Shown: piece after piece, positions 31,576-40,940 of the stretch
Numbering within the stretch: the first letter of the stretch is position 1
How the letters are laid out: every line of letters begins with the position of its first letter
Assembly (NCBI GenBank): GCA_030068145.1
Contig: JAPJBO010000247.1
Span: 62,001-126,000 of the forward strand
Origin: Diplonema papillatum
Lineage: Eukaryota; Euglenozoa; Diplonemea; Diplonemida; Diplonemidae
DNA length: 64,000 bases
Direction: 5' to 3'
Program-made: the position numbers and the translations under genes
Notes under the pieces: generated by a model
Seen by the model: the letters and a program-made list of their open reading frames with translations, nothing else
The model's database searches: none
Told to the model about the DNA's origin: nothing

Positions 31576-31848
31576 GTACCAGCAGAGGGATCATCCGGAG
31601 TTCGAGCAGATGCTGAAGGAAGGCAAGCTCAAGTGGTCAATGACCCGCTCGAGGAAATATCGGGTCGACGAACTGAAAGTGAAACCTGAAGTCGCGGACG
31701 GTGCTGGTACGCATGAACTGGAGCCTCGTTCGTGCTGTCAACGCAACGACAGACATGCTGCGCTTGGACACTCATTCAAAAGTAGCTTTTCTACTACTCC
31801 ACGGCACCAGCACGGAGTTTTATGCAGACGGCAAAGTGTGAGAGAATT
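31576..31848 (+). pseudogene. Truncated downstream copy of TTL exon 2
   Basis: A 273-bp copy of 31247-31515. It starts at CCAGCAGAGGGATCATCCGG, continues past the donor site into intron sequence (TAGCTTTTCTACTACTC, then TGCAGACGGCAAAGTGTGAG) and stops there. The copy was therefore made from genomic DNA, not from spliced mRNA. Deletions around 31650 and 31700 break the frame, and the donor GGTAG is AGTAG here. Confidence 0.85.
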
Positions 31849-32078
31849 CAAAGGCGCCAAAGGCCTCCGTGCACACATGCTACACTGCAAAAAGATGACT
31901 CTAGCAACAAGCCCAGTACGAAAGCGGCGCAGAAAGCGCTCGGAAAACGCAAATGCCCATACTGCAACAACGACGGACGGACCGCAGGGAAGGCGCGCTT
32001 CAAAAGTCTACGCCACCATATCTCAAAATGCAAGAGAAACCCAGCGGTATCACACACGCTCAAGGCTACGAAAAATAA
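31840..32078 (+). pseudogene. Zinc-finger-like gene fragment
   Basis: One frame reads FKGAKGLRAHMLHCKK. A second frame from about 31945 reads CPYCNNDGRTAGKARFKSLR followed by HHISKCKRNP, a C-x2-C ... H-x4-C zinc-binding pattern. The two pieces look like neighbouring zinc fingers separated by a frameshift or a lost intron. The source gene is not in this window. It starts directly at the end of the exon 2 copy, so both may have arrived as one rearranged segment. Confidence 0.4.
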
Positions 32079-32149
32079 TGTATGTAAGCGTGGTGTGGTC
32101 GGTGGGCCAGTTCCCCGTAGTTCACCCGTAGTTCAACATGGGGGGGGTG

Positions 32150-32372
32150 TCTTTTTTTTTTTTGGGCTTTTTATCTAATAGCCACCTGCTAACTTTTTAT
32201 TTAGCTTATAGCCACCTAAAGTAAAACTTTTTAATTAGCTTATAGCACTTTCAAATCTTTTTATTTAGCTTATATCCACAAAAACTTTTTATTTAGCTTA
32301 TAGCCACAAAAAGCTTTTTATTTAGCTTAAAGCCAGGAGGTCCTGAAACTTTTTTTTTAGCTTATAGCCACC
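32150..32372. repeat. About 30-bp tandem repeat, left outer arm F6
   Basis: Six to seven units of CTTTTTATTTAGCTTATAGCCAC with variable linkers. Reverse-complement copies (GTGGCTATAAGCTAAATAAAAAG) lie at 36795-36820, 39522-39559, 45416-45590 and 48525-48575. These could be pieces of one opposite arm that has been split by elements D, C and E. Confidence 0.8.
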
Positions 32373-32374
32373 TG

Positions 32375-32470
32375 GTGAAAACTTGGTCGAAATTTTTGGT
32401 CAAAAATTCTTGGTCAAAAAATTGGCCAAAAAATTGGCTAAAAATTTTGGTCAAAATTTTTGGGTCAAAC
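32375..32470. repeat. TTGGTCAAAATTTT repeats, inner left arm
   Basis: Short imperfect repeats of GGTCAAAAATT and TTGGCCAAAAAATT. The complementary-orientation array is at 36641-36780, on the other side of retroelement A. Confidence 0.75.
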
Positions 32471-33082
32471 CCTTTGCCGTGCTGTGCCAGCTACTGGAGT
32501 GGCCACACCTATTTGCAGCATTAATGAAATTGAAATGGGATGAGATTAGACGCTACCCCAGAATCACCTTGACTCCCCCAAACGTATCCCACACATTGAA
32601 GCTTAAAACTTGCAACTTGAAATTGGAAACTTGAGTTCGAGTCCAAATCGCACAGTTGTCACAGTCAATGGCTGGGTAAATGGTTCGAATCCGCCATGGG
32701 TGGGTTCTCAGGGATTGTCGACCAAAGAAATTGACCCAAGCCATAGCACGAGCAATTATTTTTTGTTTGTGCGATTTAACCTACATGTGTTCTGGTTAAA
32801 CCGCTGCCAACGTTCTTTTTAGCTGTAACAAATACTGTCTCCAGGGAAGCAGAAATTGGTTGTCGCATAAAAGAACAGGCACCGGAGCACGAGCGGCCCC
32901 TATTCGGACCCCCCCCTCCTTCTCACCACCGTAAGCGACAGATAACCCGGGATGGGACCCGGCGGAAAACTAAGCAAAAAAGCGGCTGATCGCCTGATAT
33001 GATGACTTGCATGCCACACGGAGGAAGAACCAACCGACCCACTTGACGAGGACTCGACGAAGCGGGAAGTCGATGTTGGGCG

Positions 33083-34700
33083 CTAACATGGCGGACGATT
33101 CAGTCTTGTGTACTGATCCGCGATGTTCTGGAGCGACGGAACGTAGCTGATGTTGAGCCGGCTCCTGGATGAGGCCAAGCTCTTGTTGATCAGAGTTAGC
33201 AGCTGCATCGCATCCTGACGAAGCGTGTAGCCGCGGCGTATGCAGCCTATCACCGCCTTGTTGTCACAAAGCAGGTTGATGTCCATGCTCGACTGGCCGT
33301 GGACTGCGTGCTCCACGGCCCGAACGACGGCGTATAGCTCCTTCATGAAGATGTCCGCGTGGTGCAACTCCGGAGGAAAGCCCCCATAGATATGGAACCC
33401 GTCTGCCACGAATGCCCATGCCGACATGCTGGCGTCGGAGACGACATCGATCGAACGAGTGTAAACCGGTCTACACCATTGCCGCCAGGCGTTACCCCGC
33501 ATGTCGGAGCACTGGGCAGCGAGGCAGCTCTTGACCGCAGCTGGGCAAGGCGCGACGGAGTCCCAGAACGCGCTGTCGGTAGACGCGCGGCCGGAGGCCA
33601 GGGCGGACATCCACTGCAAGAGGGGAAGTACCTCGTGGAGAGGGTACCCCATCACGTGGCGACGCCAGAGCAGAGACCCGGTCAGTTTCCACCACACGCG
33701 GACGGGAGCCGCACTGAACTCCAAGATCTGGCCCATTACCGGTCCGGCCTTCATCGTCCAGGCTGGGTCCACGCGCCATCTCTTCGCTGCGAGGTCGAGA
33801 TCCAGTCCCAGCAGCACCGCGCGGGTAGAAGGCTTAGACCAGCTCCCGATGGTCAAGCCGTACTTCGAAGTCAAAGCCTTGAAGCGAGCCGAGGCCTCCA
33901 TAACTTCGGCCTCAGTGTCCGCCACGAAGATCACGTTGTCGATCCACGCGAGGACCTGAACGTCAACACCCTGGGCGGCGGCAACCGCAAGCTCCAGCGA
34001 GACCGCCTGGGCCGCCTGAGGCGCGGCACGGTAGCCCATCGGCAGGCGCGTCATCCACATCAGCCTGCCCTCAACACGGAAACAGAAATACTTCCTGACC
34101 TCTGGAGGCAGCGCAAACTGGAAGAAAAAGGAGCGGAAGTCGAACTCAGCCACCCACTTGCGGGACAGCACCGTAGTCACGATGGTGGCGTAGCTGGGCA
34201 GGTCGCAGGGGGGCAGAGGCACGTGTGCCGTAGCCCGGTTGATGGATTCGCAGCTGAGGATGAAGCGCAGCTGACCGGGAGCCCGTTTGTCCACCGTAAA
34301 CGCGCCGTGGAACCAGCGGGAAGACGCCGCTTTAGGGACCGATGCAGCGACCTCCAACTCAAGCAAGCGATCGACGTGCGGCATCATTCGGGAGTTGCGG
34401 GGCCCCGGGCCGGATACGAACGAGCCCGGCTTCAGCATGGCGGCGATGAACGCGGCGTCGAGGACCCACCTCATGTTGCTGCGGAGGCTGGGGAAATCCT
34501 GCAAAAGCGCTTCGTGATTGAACGGCGGGGCGGTCGCGGCGATCTCTCCGTCATACGAGGCCTTCGTGACCCGTTTCCCGCTACTCGCGTCTAGCCAGCC
34601 GTTGGCGTAGTCATACCCCTGCAGGATCTTGTCGAGATGACGCGGCCACAGCGATTGTTTGGCGGGGCCGCTGTTCACCCAGTCCTTTGCAAGGCAGCTG
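33083..34700 (-). CDS. Reverse transcriptase-RNase H of retroelement A
   Basis: RT-like core from about 34321: SRWFHGAFTVDKR, QLRFILSCESIN, then EFDFRSFFFQFAL with the first catalytic Asp, RLPMGYRAAPQ, and the catalytic box WIDNVIF, where the usual second Asp of Y-x-D-D is Asn. RNase H follows with DVVSDAS, KELYAVVRA, LLCDNKAV and NIADQYTR, so the D-E-D-D set is complete. The frame is open without interruption up to 35752, but the part above about 34700 overlaps the recombinase in another frame and is composition-driven. The true start is unclear; expression by frameshift or reinitiation after the recombinase is possible. The D-to-N change suggests a catalytically dead RT unless it is an assembly or family feature. 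Confidence 0.75.
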
Positions 34701-35748
34701 TGCCCGGGGCTGAGAGCAGGACCGGCTGCCAAAGGTGATGCGGAGTGTATAAGCGCGTCGTCCTGGGATTCAGGTGTCGCCCCACGTTCATCGCCGTCTG
34801 CTCGCCCTCCAGGAGGGCCACCCAGCTCAGCGCGGCATGTCTGATGCGGTGCGACGACACCCCCAGCTCCTCTTGTAGGAAACTGTTGTAGGCCTGTCGT
34901 GACAGGTTGGGGAACAGGGGCGCCTTGGTGCCCAGGGCCGGCCGATGGATCGTGATCCATTCCCAGAAAGGCGTCAGAAAAGGACCGCTTCGCGGTAGCA
35001 AGAGACCCTGGCCTCTTGAGGTAGGGTCGGTCTTCCCGCCGACGAACAGGATCATGACCTGTCCTGTGTCCACCGACCACATGTGGTCCAGCCGAATCCG
35101 CTGCAGATCCACGAACCTGCAAGCCGTCGACCACTGGAACCGGAGGGCCATGGCGTGCAAGGACGAGCCTCGTGAGACTACCAACTGTATCGCCGCCTTG
35201 GTCGGAGTCCGTCCGGCGTCGCGGGTGCGTCGGCCCTCGAACTGTTCCATGGTCAGCTTGACCGAACGGCGATAAGCACCCATCCAGTCCACCCGGGACA
35301 TCCTGAAGTACGTTGCGTACTGGAGGGCAGATTCGGCAGTGAGCTCGCCGGCCATCATCTTCCGGTTCACCCACATGAGGAAAGCCTCCTCGTCGGACAA
35401 TGCGGGGTAAAACCGGCGGGCCTCCACTGCGTACCGTAGTAGCACTTCTGCAACGCGAGGAGTAGTGACTCCTGGTCCGTCCGGAACCGATCTTGATCGG
35501 GGCACGCGGAGTCCTTTTTCCGAGGTCGTGACCTCGCTGCCAACTCGTTCCACAAACCCTCCGAAGGCAGGCCGGTGGGAACGGAAGCGCTCGCCGCAAT
35601 TCACTTCCGCGGCCTCTTCGAGGGGTGCTCCCTCCTTTCGTCCCTCTGGTCCGCCTTTTTTGAGAGGTCGGCCATGGCCTTTTGCGCCTGGACCAGAGCC
35701 GACTTCGTGAAGTCGGTGTAGTCCAAAGACCCGAACCTGGTCTCCCAC
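34675..35748 (-). CDS. Tyrosine recombinase of retroelement A
   Basis: 357 codons on the minus strand. Catalytic residues of the tyrosine recombinase family can be placed: Arg211 in TACRFVDLQRI, a Lys at ~239 in FVGGKTDP, His300-x-x-Arg303 in SSHRIRHAALSW, His325 in NVGRHLNP and Tyr334 in TRLYTP. The spacing is normal. The N-terminal ~130 residues contain the helical core-binding part (SDEEAFLMWVNRKMMAGELT). In YR retrotransposons this enzyme integrates a circular DNA intermediate, replacing a DDE integrase. It overlaps ORF1 by about 150 nt in a different frame. All catalytic residues are present, so this enzyme could be functional even if the RT is not. Confidence 0.82.
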   Translation of the reverse strand: MGDQVRVFGLHRLHEVGSGPGAKGHGRPLKKGGPEGRKEGAPLEEAAEVNCGERFRSHRPAFGGFVERVGSEVTTSEKGLRVPRSRSVPDGPGVTTPRVAEVLLRYAVEARRFYPALSDEEAFLMWVNRKMMAGELTAESALQYATYFRMSRVDWMGAYRRSVKLTMEQFEGRRTRDAGRTPTKAAIQLVVSRGSSLHAMALRFQWSTACRFVDLQRIRLDHMWSVDTGQVMILFVGGKTDPTSRGQGLLLPRSGPFLTPFWEWITIHRPALGTKAPLFPNLSRQAYNSFLQEELGVSSHRIRHAALSWVALLEGEQTAMNVGRHLNPRTTRLYTPHHLWQPVLLSAPGTAALQRTG

Positions 35749-36515
35749 GCAATCTGGAATTCGATCCCGTTAGCGTGCAAGCACTTCAGCCGCAGGGCCT
35801 CCAGGCGGACCATGATGTGATGGAGCACCTGGAGGATAGGCGGGGTCCGGTAGGCCAACGGCATCAGGGAAATGAGCGTCACGAAATGCGTCCGGCGTTC
35901 GTGGTCGACCACGCTCCCCGCGTCGTGGGGGTTCTCGGGAACCAAATGGTAGGCGTATCTGCCCTTTACTTCGGACAGGATGACTTGGCGCCCCGGAGCC
36001 GTCGCCAACCCCTCCACCCAAGTCATGACTCGGCGTGGGTCCACCGCCTCGGTCATGACCGGTGCGGCCTGCGCAGCCATCGGGAGGCTTTGGAAGGCAG
36101 ATTGGGCGAACAAAGCGAGGAGAGCGGTCTTGACCGGGCCCTCCTCAACGGCAGCGAGCAATGGCTCTTGAGCCAAGCTCGGCGGAGCGTCGTGCTCTTG
36201 AGCACGAGCGATCCGGACGCGAAACTCTTCTTGAAGAGTGGTGCCAGCCTGATGCACCGCCACTATGCAGGCGGGGCAAACCCACCCGTCCGCCGCTAAG
36301 TGCTCTACAAACAGGGGCGCGACTTCCCTTGGGAGCGCCGCTTTGAGGCAGGTGGCCAGACCCCGTTTCCCGCATCGGGCACAAAACGCCCCCGCGGTGT
36401 GGATTTTTCCACAATCGACACAGCAGTCGACGTCTTCCTCCGCGGCCTCCCACTCGTCGGGGGCGCGGACAACCTGGATCGGGGACCAATCCACGGCCTT
36501 GAACTCACAAGCCAT
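35601..36515 (-). CDS. ORF1 (gag-like, zinc-binding) of retroelement A
   Basis: 304 codons. Residues ~30-80 contain a cysteine-rich module (CCVDCGKIHTAGAFCARCGK, later WVCPACIVAVH), plausibly a zinc-binding domain. The middle is helical, and the C-terminus is charged (KKADQRDERREHPSKRPRK). By position it is equivalent to the Gag-like ORF of YR retrotransposons. The start codon lies inside the 131-bp direct repeat at 36508-36638, as expected for an element whose leader overlaps its terminal repeat. The precise function is not known. Confidence 0.6.
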   Translation of the reverse strand: MACEFKAVDWSPIQVVRAPDEWEAAEEDVDCCVDCGKIHTAGAFCARCGKRGLATCLKAALPREVAPLFVEHLAADGWVCPACIVAVHQAGTTLQEEFRVRIARAQEHDAPPSLAQEPLLAAVEEGPVKTALLALFAQSAFQSLPMAAQAAPVMTEAVDPRRVMTWVEGLATAPGRQVILSEVKGRYAYHLVPENPHDAGSVVDHERRTHFVTLISLMPLAYRTPPILQVLHHIMVRLEALRLKCLHANGIEFQIAWETRFGSLDYTDFTKSALVQAQKAMADLSKKADQRDERREHPSKRPRK

Positions 36516-36640
36516 AGCACGAGCAATTATTTTTTGTTTGTGCGATTTAACCTACATGTGTTCTGGTTAAACCGCTGCCAACGTTCTTTTTAGCTGTAAC
36601 AAATACTGTCTCCAGGGAAGCAGAAATTGGTTGTCGCAAA

Positions 36641-36780
36641 AAAAATCGACCAAAAAAACGACCGAAATTTTGACCAAAATTTCGGCCAAAATTTTGACCA
36701 AAGCAAATCGATCAAAAATCGACCAAAAATTTGACCAAAATTTCGGCCAAAATTTTGCCAACTCAGAAAAATGTCCAAAA
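36641..36780. repeat. ATTTTGACCAAAATTTCGGCC repeats, inner right arm
   Basis: Imperfect 10-25-bp repeats of GACCAAAATTTCGGCCAAAA in reverse orientation to 32375-32470. Together the two arrays bracket retroelement A. Confidence 0.75.
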
Positions 36781-37264
36781 TTTTGCAAAATGTGGCTCGA
36801 AGCTAATAAAAAAGTTTTTTGTGGCTTTTCCGTAGTTCTTCCGTACTTCTTCCGTAGTCTTGCCGTACTAAGGGGTGTCCAAAAATTATTTTTACAGTGA
36901 AAGTTCGCTTTTACCCAACTACGTGCGCAGGGCTGTCACTTTGGTCTCTGCATGCCTGGAGCATCAAAAATCTGCCTCTTCTGCAACCAAAAAAGAGTGT
37001 GCTTACTTCGGAGGAGGCTAGAGGGGGAGAAACAATACAACTACAAAATGGGTCTTTTTTGTTGAACGCTTACGCCCGCCACTAAACCCAGATTCACCTG
37101 TGTTTCGTGTGGGCTACAGCACATTTACCTCCTTTGATCTTTTGCAGCTGGCAGTCTCCTCAAGTATTTCCGACAAAGCAGGTGCTTATACAAAAAAAAC
37201 GAGGCAGAAAATCGACCGCTAGATTCTACTGGTTGTGTCACAGAATATCTGTATTTGCATCATG

Positions 37265-37813
37265 TCATGTTTGACGTCTTCGTTTAGGGTAGTCGCTGTT
37301 GTCGCTGTCTCCACCGCTCTCAAAGTGTCCGTCTTCAATATCATCCTCCGACACAGACTCGTTGCCATCATCGACAGTTAACATGGAGTCTTTCACCGAT
37401 GATGGCAACGGCAACTTGTCGTCATACTCTTGCAGTTTTTTGAGCAGGGTGGGTGTTGTGCTCGAAGGACCAACTCTACTGATGCCGCGCTTCAAGAAGC
37501 GCCGCGTTCGTATTCCTGCATCGCACCCTTGAATGCGGGAGACCAAGTCCTTCTTGTTCAACTTCTGTGACGCGGTGAAGCGACGAGCGTCAGCTTGCTC
37601 CATGGGGAGCTCCTTCGGCCAGTTGGTGTCATAATCGAACCGCAATTCCACGTTCTGGCGGTACGCCTCCCGCCGTTGCTTTCTCCTGCGAGCTTTACCG
37701 GCTATCTTCTCTTTCTTGGCGAGGTAGTCCAACTTCAAGCGCCCCAGGCGTACTTTGCGATCGATGCTTTCGATGATTGCTGACGCCACCGTATTTTCAA
37801 GGCATCTTTGCAC
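37265..37813 (-). CDS. Uncharacterised ORF of element D (C-terminal part)
   Basis: 182 codons. It has a basic stretch (KARRRKQRREAYRQNVELR) near residue 45, a Ser/Thr-rich middle, and an acidic tail (VSEDDIEDGHFESGGDSDNS) ending PKRRRQT, which resembles a nuclear localisation signal. It is probably the last part of a longer element-encoded protein whose upstream parts lie at 37797-38381, 38372-38779 and 38731-39192 in other frames. No family recognised. Confidence 0.4.
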   Translation of the reverse strand: MQRCLENTVASAIIESIDRKVRLGRLKLDYLAKKEKIAGKARRRKQRREAYRQNVELRFDYDTNWPKELPMEQADARRFTASQKLNKKDLVSRIQGCDAGIRTRRFLKRGISRVGPSSTTPTLLKKLQEYDDKLPLPSSVKDSMLTVDDGNESVSEDDIEDGHFESGGDSDNSDYPKRRRQT

Positions 37814-38371
37814 CCGAAGTGGCGGCGTACCGTAGACGGGGAGGTGCCGCGGTGCACAACTTGGCGCGACAGCAAATGTCGAATCCGCCGGTTTCCTGAT
37901 CCGCTATTTCTCGCTTGAGCTTTCCGACCGTGCCGGGTCTTCCTGAGTGCAAAACCTTTGTACTTCCAAGATGAACCCGCAGGCTGCGTGGTGCAGCAGG
38001 CCTTTCACTTGTGTTGCAGTCGGAAAGTGGGGTGATCGCCCGAGACGAAGTGCCTTTGCTCCATAGTACTTTCAAATTCCGTGACGTACAACACCGTCGG
38101 GAAGGTTGGCGTTCACTTGTGTCACTGCTTCGGGATCGGGATACGGTTGTCTTCCACGACAGCGTCTCAGGTGTGACCCGACATTCCTGAGGAACACCCA
38201 GCACAGTTTCCCTACGTCGCACCATTCTCGCAATGTCTGCTTTCATTGCAACGATGGACAAACTTGAGGACAGCGATTTCACGATGCCAACCGTGAATGT
38301 GAAGTTTGTGTGATTACCATCAGCAAACCCCCACAGAGCTCTGAAGAAAGGGTACACAACAAGAGCGAAGC

Positions 38372-39192
38372 CTAGACCCAACCTGCGATCTGTAAGCGGT
38401 GCAGGACGTTCGTCTTTGCAGATGACTGCGATACCATCTTAGGGAACTTACCGAAGAACACGAGTAGCAACTCAAGTACCGACTTTCCCGAGTTTCCAAC
38501 ATGGGCACTCATGCAGAACGCAGCAGCCCATGCAGGGCCAAACCTGCCTAGTGTGGCGCACTGCCACAAGAACCCCTTGACCTCTTGAATGCTGTATTCG
38601 GCGGCAAGCCATTCCTGAAACTCTGGACCGACTGACGTAATTTGCGGCCTAGCATACAGCCTTTGTCTCCTTCTCAAAGTGAAGCGACGAGATCGCTGTT
38701 GTGGCAACCCGGTGCATGCGGTGGACAACTTCAAAGCCCCGCGTGCACGCGAATCCACCCATCGACATACACGACACAAAAACGGTCTTGCCCAAATGGG
38801 GCTTCCTCGTCCAGTACATTCAACGCAATCAGTTCGTCTGTCAACTTCGCGAAGTACTGAATCATCTTCTGGATGATACCATTGACGGCATGTGATGTGA
38901 ACGTCGAGGTGGTGCCACAGGATTCTCCCTTCATCGTTTTTCCATGTCGCTGTAAAGTGGCCACCGACCCGTTGCGAAGCCGGGTCTGGTGGCCCAGCTG
39001 TAGGGCGACAATGCAGGTTTGGGTTCCTTCAGGAACTCCATATCTCGCGAGACTAGGTTCAAGGCCCAGATCTCTTCGACGCGCCGACGAGACACCTTTG
39101 CTTACCCACTCGTGCATGAGAATACCTACGACGGTGCGCAACCGTGTCGTCTGCTTCCTGGCTGCCAGCGACATAACGTCTCTCGCACTCAA
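38372..39192 (-). pseudogene. Broken upstream coding sequence of element D
   Basis: Two overlapping frames (38731-39192 and 38372-38779) carry coding-like protein: EWVSKGVSSARRRDLGLEPS, FCVVYVDGWIRVH in the first, EYSIQEVKGFLWQCATLGRF and AFCMSAHVGNSGKSVLELLL in the second. The change of frame near 38740 indicates an indel or an intron. YVDGWIRVH could be part of a transposase core, but I cannot match it to a superfamily. Confidence 0.4.
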
Positions 39193-39642
39193 CCAGAACA
39201 GTTACGTCTAGGATGCGTGGGATGCCAAAGGAAAACGAAAGTGACAATGCACTCGAGTCTGGTCGAACAACATCGTCAGCCTCCATCACTTCTCCTTTCC
39301 TCGTTGCAAATCCCCGTTATCACGTTTCTTTCGCTCCCAGTGCTCAAATGTCATCAAAAGGCTGCATGAAAAGGTGCGGAAACCCGCATTACCCCCTAGC
39401 CGAAACCCGGGTTCCTGGAAAAATCCCGAGCGCCGGGAAAAATAATTTTTGGACACCCCTTTCGAGTTTTCCGTAGTTCTTCCGTAGTTTCATCATGGTT
39501 TCACCGTACTATATGGATCACACCATATAAGCTAAATAAAAAGTTTTTTGTGGCTATAAGGGTAGGCGGTTTTTTTTTTTTTGGCCCATGTCCGTCGGCC
39601 CACAGAAATTTACGCGCGCGCGCGCAAAAAAAAAAACTTTTC

Positions 39643-39946
39643 ATTTTATTTCCCTTCACTGTGTTTGCGACGCAGCGGTCGAAGCGTTCGAATGGTCAGA
39701 GAAGAAAATAGCAAGAGGCAAGTTCTTGGGATTTTGTGTAGGGCGCAAGGCGAGCGCCGGGACCCGTGGATTCACACAGGCCACCTTGCTCCAGGGAGGG
39801 GCACGGGCTGCCTAAATTTTCACGAACTGTCCAGTTTCAGATCCGCTTTGGAGAGGACGCGCCATATAACACGCAGCGACGAGGGGTACTCATTTTGCGT
39901 GGCGCCCTCTTCCGTGTGCAATCACGCGGAAGGAAACATCAGACAT
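39643..39946 (-). repeat. Retroelement B split repeat B2
   Basis: 304-bp copy of 40173-40476, starting ATTTTATTTCCCTTCACTG and ending GGAAACATCAGACAT. One A/G difference near 39704. Confidence 0.92.
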
Positions 39947-40025
39947 GCCCGAAAAACGTCAGAACATCCTGGCCGCAAGGGTTTTTTAACGTCTAAGGCT
40001 CTCCCCGTCTGGGAGGGTGGGAGGG

Positions 40026-40173
40026 ACTTCAAAAAATGTTTCTGACCTGCGGGTCAAGAAAAAAGACGTCGCAAACCACAGGAAAAGGGAAAAAGAGGTG
40101 TGTACGGGTGGTTACCTGTTTGTGGCAGGATAATAAAACCTTCCGGAAAAAGTCTTCGTGTTTTTCCTCTCGA
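40026..40173 (-). repeat. Retroelement B split repeat A2
   Basis: 148-bp copy of 43852-43999, starting ACTTCAAAAAATGTTTCTGA and ending TTTTTCCTCTCGA. It abuts B1 exactly at 40173, as expected for the internal B1-A2 junction formed from a circular intermediate. Confidence 0.92.
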
Positions 40174-40476
40174 TTTTATTTCCCTTCACTGTGTTTGCGA
40201 CGCAGCGGTCGAAGCGTTCGAATGGTCAGAGAAAAAAATAGCAAGAGGCAAGTTCTTGGGATTTTGTGTAGGGCGCAAGGCGAGCGCCGGGACCCGTGGA
40301 TTCACACAGGCCACCTTGCTCCAGGGAGGGGCACGGGCTGCCTAAATTTTCACGAACTGTCCAGTTTCAGATCCGCTTTGGAGAGGACGCGCCATATAAC
40401 ACGCAGCGACGAGGGGTACTCATTTTGCGTGGCGCCCTCTTCCGTGTGCAATCACGCGGAAGGAAACATCAGACAT
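40173..40476 (-). repeat. Retroelement B split repeat B1
   Basis: 304-bp internal repeat lying between the RT-RNase H coding end and A2; partner of B2 at 39643-39946. Confidence 0.92.
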
Positions 40477-40649
40477 ATTAAGAAAAAACGATAAGCAGCT
40501 CCCCCCCCCCCCTTTTTTCCTTGACCACGCATCCTCTCCTCTCAGTTCATCTGACCACTCAGCAACAGTACGTTAGCGTTTCATAATGCGCATCCCCACG
40601 CGCAGATCACGACAGAAGCTAGAAGAAGCGGTGGGGGAAAAGAACGCGC

Positions 40650-40940
40650 TCAGGTTCTTTCTCTGGTGTCCACATCCGCCACCATTTTTGCGCTTGCCAC
40701 CAGGTGAGTCTCGACCTGTGCCTCCCCAATGGCCCTGTGCATGTCAACCAGTAGCCGATTTTCTACGGGATGCGGTGACGCCAACTTACGGAACCGGCTC
40801 TCTGCGGTGCTGTTATCGTGGAAAACGCTAAACAGCACCCAGCCGTTCGTGATTCTCCTGGCAACCCGCAGCCCAATCACGGCACATGCGAGCTCTCGGC
40901 GCCTGATCGGGACTGGAGGCGAAAGCTGAGCTAGCTTCAT
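40650..40940 (-). CDS. RNase H C-terminal part of retroelement B
   Basis: 96 codons continuing the RNase H domain: RRELACAVIGLRV carries the catalytic Glu, VFHDNSTAE the second Asp and MVADVDTRE the last Asp. The first Asp is in the preceding frame (VWTDAS at its C-terminal end). The ATG overlaps the TGA stop of the RT frame in an ATGA arrangement, so the domain is split across two frames. Either a one-base indel broke the gene, or translation couples by frameshift or stop-restart at this point. Confidence 0.7.
   Translation of the reverse strand: MKLAQLSPPVPIRRRELACAVIGLRVARRITNGWVLFSVFHDNSTAESRFRKLASPHPVENRLLVDMHRAIGEAQVETHLVASAKMVADVDTRERT

Larger units (their letters stand above)
32737..36638 (-). 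mobile_element. YR retroelement A (gag-like, YR, RT-RNase H order)
   Basis: A 3.9-kb unit on the minus strand, bounded by identical 131-bp direct repeats (32737-32867 and 36508-36638, starting CAAGCCATAGCACGAGCAAT). It contains three overlapping frames in the order zinc-binding ORF1, tyrosine recombinase, RT-RNase H. DIRS and Ngaro elements place the recombinase last; having it before RT is the order described for kinetoplastid VIPER/TATE elements. The repeats resemble the A1/A2 half of split direct repeats. A matching B1/B2 pair was not found by eye between 32868-33083 and the left flank, so the right-hand terminus may be truncated or too diverged. No integrase of the DDE type is present. 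Confidence 0.75.
36862..39465 (-). mobile_element. TIR DNA element D, unclassified
   Basis: AAGGGGTGTCCAAAAATTAT and four more bases at the left are the exact reverse complement of the right end at about 39442-39465, a 24-bp perfect terminal inverted repeat. Both flanks carry CCGTAGTTCTTCCGTA-type repeats, so the element sits inside a repeat arm. The interior carries several minus-strand frames but no recognisable DDE transposase. Immediate flanks (CTAA on the left, TTTC on the right) do not give a clear target-site duplication. About 2.6 kb long. Confidence 0.65.

Noticed and set aside
33359..34594. 411-codon + strand frame opposite the RT of retroelement A, and the 381-codon frame at 42317-43462 opposite element B
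   Set aside because: Antisense shadows of GC-rich coding sequence; no domain on that strand, whereas the minus strand shows clear RT or recombinase motifs.
34700..35752. Upstream half of the 889-codon RT frame of retroelement A as a real protein part
   Set aside because: It lies opposite in frame to the recombinase, which has a full catalytic set, and its own sequence is Arg/Gly/Pro-rich filler typical of a shadow frame.
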